Positions 5,661 to 9,081 of a DNA stretch of 9,081 nucleotides are shown here, piece after piece (position 1 is the stretch's first letter; every line of letters begins with the position of its first letter). The translations under genes and the position numbers were made by a program. The DNA lies in contig VBHE01000291.1 of the NCBI GenBank assembly GCA_005889515.1, forward strand, positions 1 to 9,081, written 5' to 3'. The stretch comes from Chloroflexota bacterium (lineage in GTDB: Bacteria; Chloroflexota; Dormibacteria; Aeolococcales; Aeolococcaceae). Under the pieces are notes generated by a model. That model was not told where the DNA came from and searched no databases. It worked only from the letters and a program-made list of their open reading frames with translations.

Positions 5661-6950
5661 ATGGAACGCCACCATGCTCGCGTCGTCCCGGTCCTCGGAG
5701 TCATCTCCCTCGTCGCCCTCGCCGCCTGCGGCACATCGACGAGCAGCGGAGGCGGCGGCAACACCGGCAGCGGCCCGCTCGACAGCTGCGTCGGGCAGGT
5801 CACCGTCGCCAGCGAGCTGCCCACCAGCGGCGGCGACGCCGCCATCGGTGGCGGCACCGAGAAGGGCGTCAAGATGGCGGTCGACCAGGCCAACGCGGCC
5901 AAGCTCCTCGGCGGCTGCACCATCAACTACATCGCCAAGGACGATTCGAGCGTCGCCAAGGGCAAGCACGACCCCCAGCAGGGCGCGCAGAACGTCACCG
6001 CCCTGGTCGCCAACCAGGCGGTGGTCGGCATCATCGGCCCCTTCAACTCCAGTGTGGCCGTCGCCGAGCTCCCCATCACCAACAAGGCCGGGGTCGTCCA
6101 GATCAGCCCCTCGAACACCGACCCGGGCCTCACCATCCCGGGTTCCGACCCCGACATCGACACCGCCTCGCTGAGGCCGACGGGGAAGACCACCTACTTC
6201 CGGGTGATCTCGAACGACGTGGTCCAGGCAGAGGTGATGTCCGAGGTCGCGGCCAAGGAGCTGAACCTCAAGAAGGTCTACGACATCGACGACCAGGAGA
6301 CCTACGGGAAGGACCTCTCCAACTACTTCGACAAGGACTTCGCCAAGCTCGGTGGCACGGTGGTGAAGCGGGTCTCCCTGCCCGGTGACACCAAGGACTT
6401 CCGGCCGCAGATCACCGAGGCCCAGGGGCTCGGCGCCGACTCCGTGTTCTTCGGTGGGGTCGCCTCCAACGGCTCGGGGATCCTCAAGAAGCAGATGGCC
6501 GACAGCGGCTTCAACGCCCAGTTCCTGAGCGGTGACGGCACCGTCGACCCGCAGTTCTTCGTCGACGCCGGAGCCCAGGGCGACGGCGCCCAGGCCTCGA
6601 GCGCGCCCGACACCACCAAGCTGTCCAGCGCCCACCAGTTCGTGACCCAGTACAAGCAGCGCTACGGCCAGGAGGTGGTCGCCTACTCGACGTACGGCTA
6701 CGACTGCATGAACATCCTCCTGCAGGCGATCCACGACGTGCTCGTCGCCAACGGCGGCAAGATCCCCGCGGATCCGACCTCCTTCCGCACCAACGTGATC
6801 GCCAAGGTGCAGGGCATCGACTTCAAGGGCACCATCGGCGAGACCAAGTTCGACGCCAACGGTGACACCCTCAACCACGACTTCAGCGTGTACAAGGGCA
6901 CCGGCGGCAAGTGGGTCGCCCGGGAGACGATCTCGCCCTCGGCGAGTTGA
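5661..6950 (+). CDS. livK: ABC transporter substrate-binding lipoprotein, branched-chain amino acid (LivK/LivJ) type
   Basis: A 429-residue type I periplasmic-binding-fold protein anchored as a lipoprotein outside the membrane. The signal peptide has a short basic N-terminus, a hydrophobic core (about 8-20) and a lipobox LAAC with Cys23. A Ser/Gly-rich flexible linker (24-40) follows. The mature domain starts at about 43 with VTVASELPTSG. The pattern IIGPFNSSVAVAELPI (124-139), then VVQISPSNTDPGLT (145-158), aligns by position with the amino-acid-binding loops of Leu/Ile/Val-binding proteins, with Thr153 in the place of the amine-contacting Thr; DQETYGKDL (211-219) matches the other ligand-binding loop. 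Cys43 and Cys86 could form the N-terminal disulfide seen in LIV-binding proteins. It is the first gene of the transporter operon, preceded by a strong ribosome binding site. The symbol reflects family only: members bind branched-chain amino acids, amides, urea or aromatic acids, and the neighbouring catabolic genes suggest an amino compound. Confidence 0.94.
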   Translation: MERHHARVVPVLGVISLVALAACGTSTSSGGGGNTGSGPLDSCVGQVTVASELPTSGGDAAIGGGTEKGVKMAVDQANAAKLLGGCTINYIAKDDSSVAKGKHDPQQGAQNVTALVANQAVVGIIGPFNSSVAVAELPITNKAGVVQISPSNTDPGLTIPGSDPDIDTASLRPTGKTTYFRVISNDVVQAEVMSEVAAKELNLKKVYDIDDQETYGKDLSNYFDKDFAKLGGTVVKRVSLPGDTKDFRPQITEAQGLGADSVFFGGVASNGSGILKKQMADSGFNAQFLSGDGTVDPQFFVDAGAQGDGAQASSAPDTTKLSSAHQFVTQYKQRYGQEVVAYSTYGYDCMNILLQAIHDVLVANGGKIPADPTSFRTNVIAKVQGIDFKGTIGETKFDANGDTLNHDFSVYKGTGGKWVARETISPSAS

Positions 6951-6972
6951 GGCGGTAGGCTGATGCGCCGGC

Positions 6973-7000
6973 GGGAGAGCGGGGTTCAATCCGCTCTCCC
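6973..7000 (+). terminator. Strong hairpin between binding-protein and permease genes
   Basis: GGGAGAGCGG (6973-6982) pairs perfectly with CCGCTCTCCC (6991-7000) around an 8-nt loop; two more outer pairs form if C7001 is bulged. It begins 22 nt after the binding-protein stop. There is no T-tract, so it may be a leaky actinobacterial-type terminator or a stabiliser of the 3' end of the upstream mRNA. Either would let the binding protein be made in excess over the permeases. A weaker CCCGG/CCGGG stem (7004-7008 with 7020-7024) follows. Confidence 0.65.
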
Positions 7001-7036
7001 CGCCCCGGTCTGTGGCAAGCCGGGCGGGGGTGCGCC

Positions 7037-7042
7037 GGGAGG
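7037..7042 (+). promoter_or_regulatory. Ribosome binding site that favours GTG 7049 for the LivH-type permease
   Basis: GGGAGG abuts the ATG at 7043 with no spacer, too close for normal initiation there, but lies 6 nt before the in-frame GTG at 7049. It therefore points to the GTG, two codons downstream, as the main start. Confidence 0.6.
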
Positions 7043-7048
7043 ATGACT

Positions 7049-8146
7049 GTGGAGGGTCAGGGAGAGGCCCAGGCCTTGCCCCCGTTCGCCCGCCGCCGGC
7101 CGGCGCTGCTGTCGGGCGGTCTCGCCGAGGTGGGGAGCAACCTGTTCCCCATCGTGCTCATCGGCGCCCTGGTGCTCATGGTCGCCGACGTCGCCGTGCG
7201 CAGCGGGGTCTCGGTGGCCGGCTCGCAGCTGGTGAACGGCCTCACCAAGGGCGCGATCTTTGCGCTGATCGCGGTCGGCTACACCATGGTCTACGGGATC
7301 ATCGAGCTGATCAACTTCGCCCACGGCGACGTCTTCACCCTCAGCGCGATCTACGCCAAGCAGATCGGCCGGGGGCTGGGCTTCCTCGGCCTCAGCCTCA
7401 GCTCGCTGGCCACCCGCAACCCGCTCGGGCTGGCGCTCGCGCTGGCGATCATCTTCCCGCTCACCATGGCCGCCACCGGCATCACCGGCGTGCTCATCGA
7501 GCGGGTCGCCTACCGGCGGCTGCGCGACGCCCCGCGGCTGGCGCCGCTCATCACCGCCGTCGGGGTCTCCTTCATCCTCGAGGGTGCGATGCTCGTCACC
7601 CAGGGCAGCAGCAACGTGCGCACCGGCAAGGACGGGTGGATCCACGGCGTCGCCTTCACCCGCGGCACGGTGGAGGTCCACTGGGCCGACATCTTCGTCG
7701 TCGGCACGGCGCTGCTGATGATGTTCGCGCTCCAGGCGTTCATCCGCTCGACCCGGCTGGGCAAGGCGATGCGGGCGACCGCGCAGGACCGGGACGCCGC
7801 CCTGCTCAGCGGCGTCAACATCAACGGCACCATCGCCGCCACCTTCTTCATCGGCTCGGCACTGGCGGCGGCAGGCGGCCTGATCTACAGCATCTTCTTC
7901 GACTCGGTGGTCTGGAACCTCGGCTTCCAGTTCGGCATCATCGCCTTCACCGCCGCGGTTCTGGGCGGCATCGGCAACATCGTCGGCGCCGGCCTGGGCG
8001 GGTTCCTCATCGGGTTGATCTACGTGTTCGGCGGGCAGCTCACCGCGGGACAGTGGAGCAACTCGATCGTCTTCGCGATGCTCATCATCGTGCTCACCTT
8101 CCGTCCCGTCGGCCTGCTCGGCATCCGGGTGCCCGACCGTGCCTGA
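7049..8146 (+). CDS. livH: Branched-chain amino acid-type ABC transporter permease, LivH family
   Basis: An integral membrane permease of the LivH branch (365 residues from GTG 7049, 367 if ATG 7043 is used). After a cytoplasmic N-terminus come about eight or nine hydrophobic segments. The signature GLTKGAIFALIAVGYTMVYGIIELINFAHGDVF runs over residues 66-98 (numbered from the ATG) and is highly characteristic of LivH. The loop RSTRLGKAMRATAQDRDAALLSGVNI (235-260) is the cytoplasmic coupling region that contacts the ATPase. FTAAVLGGIGNIVGAGLGGFLIG (302-324) and FRPVGLLG near the end complete the family pattern. The length is somewhat above the roughly 300 residues of E. coli LivH, through an N-terminal extension with an extra hydrophobic stretch (about 35-50). 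It follows the binding-protein gene after a hairpin, and its stop lies inside the start of the LivM-type gene, so the two permeases are translationally coupled and form the channel as a heterodimer. Confidence 0.95.
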   Translation: MEGQGEAQALPPFARRRPALLSGGLAEVGSNLFPIVLIGALVLMVADVAVRSGVSVAGSQLVNGLTKGAIFALIAVGYTMVYGIIELINFAHGDVFTLSAIYAKQIGRGLGFLGLSLSSLATRNPLGLALALAIIFPLTMAATGITGVLIERVAYRRLRDAPRLAPLITAVGVSFILEGAMLVTQGSSNVRTGKDGWIHGVAFTRGTVEVHWADIFVVGTALLMMFALQAFIRSTRLGKAMRATAQDRDAALLSGVNINGTIAATFFIGSALAAAGGLIYSIFFDSVVWNLGFQFGIIAFTAAVLGGIGNIVGAGLGGFLIGLIYVFGGQLTAGQWSNSIVFAMLIIVLTFRPVGLLGIRVPDRA

Positions 8147-9081
8147 GCAGGTCGTCGGCCGGACCGCGGCAGCCGAGATCGACCTCCCGACCACCGCGAC
8201 CGAGGCCCGCGCCAGCGAGTCGTCGGCGGTCCACTGGCTCCTGGTGATCGGCGGGCTGCTCATGCTGGGGGGCGGGTGGCTGCTCCCCTGGTTCGTCGAG
8301 CCCACCGCCAACGGCATCGGCGCCAGCCCCATGGACGCGGTCGCCTCGGCACCGCGCGGGGTGGGCACCCTCCTGGTCTATCTGATGGGGGTGGCGATGC
8401 TCGGGCTGGTCGCGGGCGCCCTGTACGACTACGTCTGCCTGCGGCTGAAGCGCGGCGTGCCCTTCCGCTGGGCGCGGCAGCGTGCCGTCCTGGCCGCGGT
8501 GGGGATGGTGTGCACCGTTGCCATCTGGTACCTGATCGCGAAGCGGCGCGAGGAGCCGCTCTTCGGTGAGCTCAGCCCCCTGGCGCTCACCGACAACGCG
8601 GTGTGGTTGATGCTGACCGGTTTCGCCCTCTGCTGCCTCGCCTACGGGTTCCGCCGGCCGATCGCGGCCCGCAGCGGTCTCACCCTCGCCGCCGTCGCCC
8701 TGGTGATCGGAGCGCTGATGCCGCTGATCTTCCGGCAGTCGACCGAGTTCATCAGCTGGGCGGCGGGGGCCGCGGCGATCTACACCCTGCTCGCCCTCGG
8801 CCTCAACGTGGTGGTCGGCTTCGCCGGCCTGCTCGACCTCGGCTACGCCGCCTTCTTCGCCATCGGTGCCTACACCTGCGGCTCGCTCGCCTCCTCGCGC
8901 CATGGCGACGTCCTCCATCTGCCCTTCTGGCACTACCCCTTCTGGGTGATCCTCTTCCTCGGCGCGGCGGTGGCCGCGCTCTTCGGCGCCATCCTCGGCG
9001 CCCCCACGCTGCGGCTGCGCGGCGACTACCTGGCGATCGTCACCCTGGGCTTCGGCGAGATCGTGCCCGACGCCGCCAACA
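8139..9081 (+). CDS. livM: Branched-chain amino acid-type ABC transporter permease, LivM family (cut by right edge)
   Basis: Partner permease, 314 codons visible and open at the right edge. The GTG at 8139 overlaps the end of the LivH-type gene by 8 nt, typical of coupled translation; no strong separate Shine-Dalgarno is seen. The LivM signature YTLLALGLNVVVGFAGLLDLGYAAFFAIGAYT lies at about 214-246, and the motif APTLRLRGDYLAIVTLGFGEIV (about 288-309) confirms the family. Ahead of this core is an extended N-terminal region of about 210 residues. It contains a hydrophilic 30-residue start and five or so hydrophobic segments (about 32-51, 75-97, 114-133, 153-171 and 180-198). E. coli LivM also has an N-terminal extension, though the sequences look different. 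The missing part should contain the second half of the core and the coupling loop. The ATPase genes are expected next. Confidence 0.93.
   Translation, partial: MPEQVVGRTAAAEIDLPTTATEARASESSAVHWLLVIGGLLMLGGGWLLPWFVEPTANGIGASPMDAVASAPRGVGTLLVYLMGVAMLGLVAGALYDYVCLRLKRGVPFRWARQRAVLAAVGMVCTVAIWYLIAKRREEPLFGELSPLALTDNAVWLMLTGFALCCLAYGFRRPIAARSGLTLAAVALVIGALMPLIFRQSTEFISWAAGAAAIYTLLALGLNVVVGFAGLLDLGYAAFFAIGAYTCGSLASSRHGDVLHLPFWHYPFWVILFLGAAVAALFGAILGAPTLRLRGDYLAIVTLGFGEIVPDAAN

Noticed and set aside
5574..6989. Minus-strand open frames opposite the binding-protein gene (up to 471 codons)
   Set aside because: The plus strand encodes a complete lipoprotein with signal, ribosome binding site and family motifs; the antisense frame is Val/Gly/Asp-rich filler.
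6986..8368. Minus-strand open frame of 460 codons opposite the LivH-type gene
   Set aside because: The product is a low-complexity Asp/Glu/His/Arg-rich mirror of a membrane protein, with no motif.
1..9081. Mobile element, phage, CRISPR or defence system
   Set aside because: No transposase, integrase, direct repeats, spacer-repeat array or defence-type domain was seen; composition is even across the window.

Overview
The window is a very GC-rich bacterial chromosomal segment with strong G/C preference at third codon positions, several GTG starts and genes packed end to end. This fits a high-GC Gram-positive or a deep-branching relative (Actinomycetota, or high-GC Chloroflexota/Dormibacterota-like lineages). 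The lipoprotein signal on the binding protein fits either group. No rRNA, tRNA, CRISPR array, phage gene or insertion sequence was seen, so the exact lineage cannot be fixed from this stretch.

The layout is two divergent transcription units around a regulatory gap at about 5429-5660. Leftward (minus strand, read from right to left) are a class III PLP aminotransferase (5428-4148), an NAD(P)-dependent aldehyde dehydrogenase (4080-2599), an alpha/beta hydrolase with a cysteine in the nucleophile position (2579-1737), a DAO-family FAD oxidoreductase (1740-583) and the N-terminal part of an MFS transporter (525 to the left edge). Spacing between the first four is 67 nt, 19 nt and a 4-nt GTGA overlap, so they are almost certainly one operon. 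Rightward (plus strand) are a branched-chain-amino-acid-type ABC substrate-binding lipoprotein (5661-6950), a LivH-type permease (7049-8146) and a LivM-type permease (8139 to the right edge). The ATPase genes of this transporter (LivG/LivF type) probably lie just beyond the window.

Taken together this looks like a uptake-and-catabolism locus for an amino compound. The ABC system would import it. The flavoenzyme, hydrolase, aminotransferase and aldehyde dehydrogenase would remove nitrogen and oxidise the resulting semialdehyde to an acid. Candidate routes include omega-amino acids such as GABA, lysine or beta-alanine, N-substituted amino acids, or a gamma-glutamyl-polyamine-like route. The sequence does not decide among them.

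The divergent gap contains a candidate promoter with a consensus -35 box, an adjacent dyad that could be an operator, and a structured leader ahead of the binding-protein gene. A strong hairpin separates the binding-protein gene from the permeases. The observations most worth following are the cysteine-nucleophile hydrolase inside an amine-catabolic operon and the possible analogy to the Puu pathway. The rest is conventional transporter and enzyme content.
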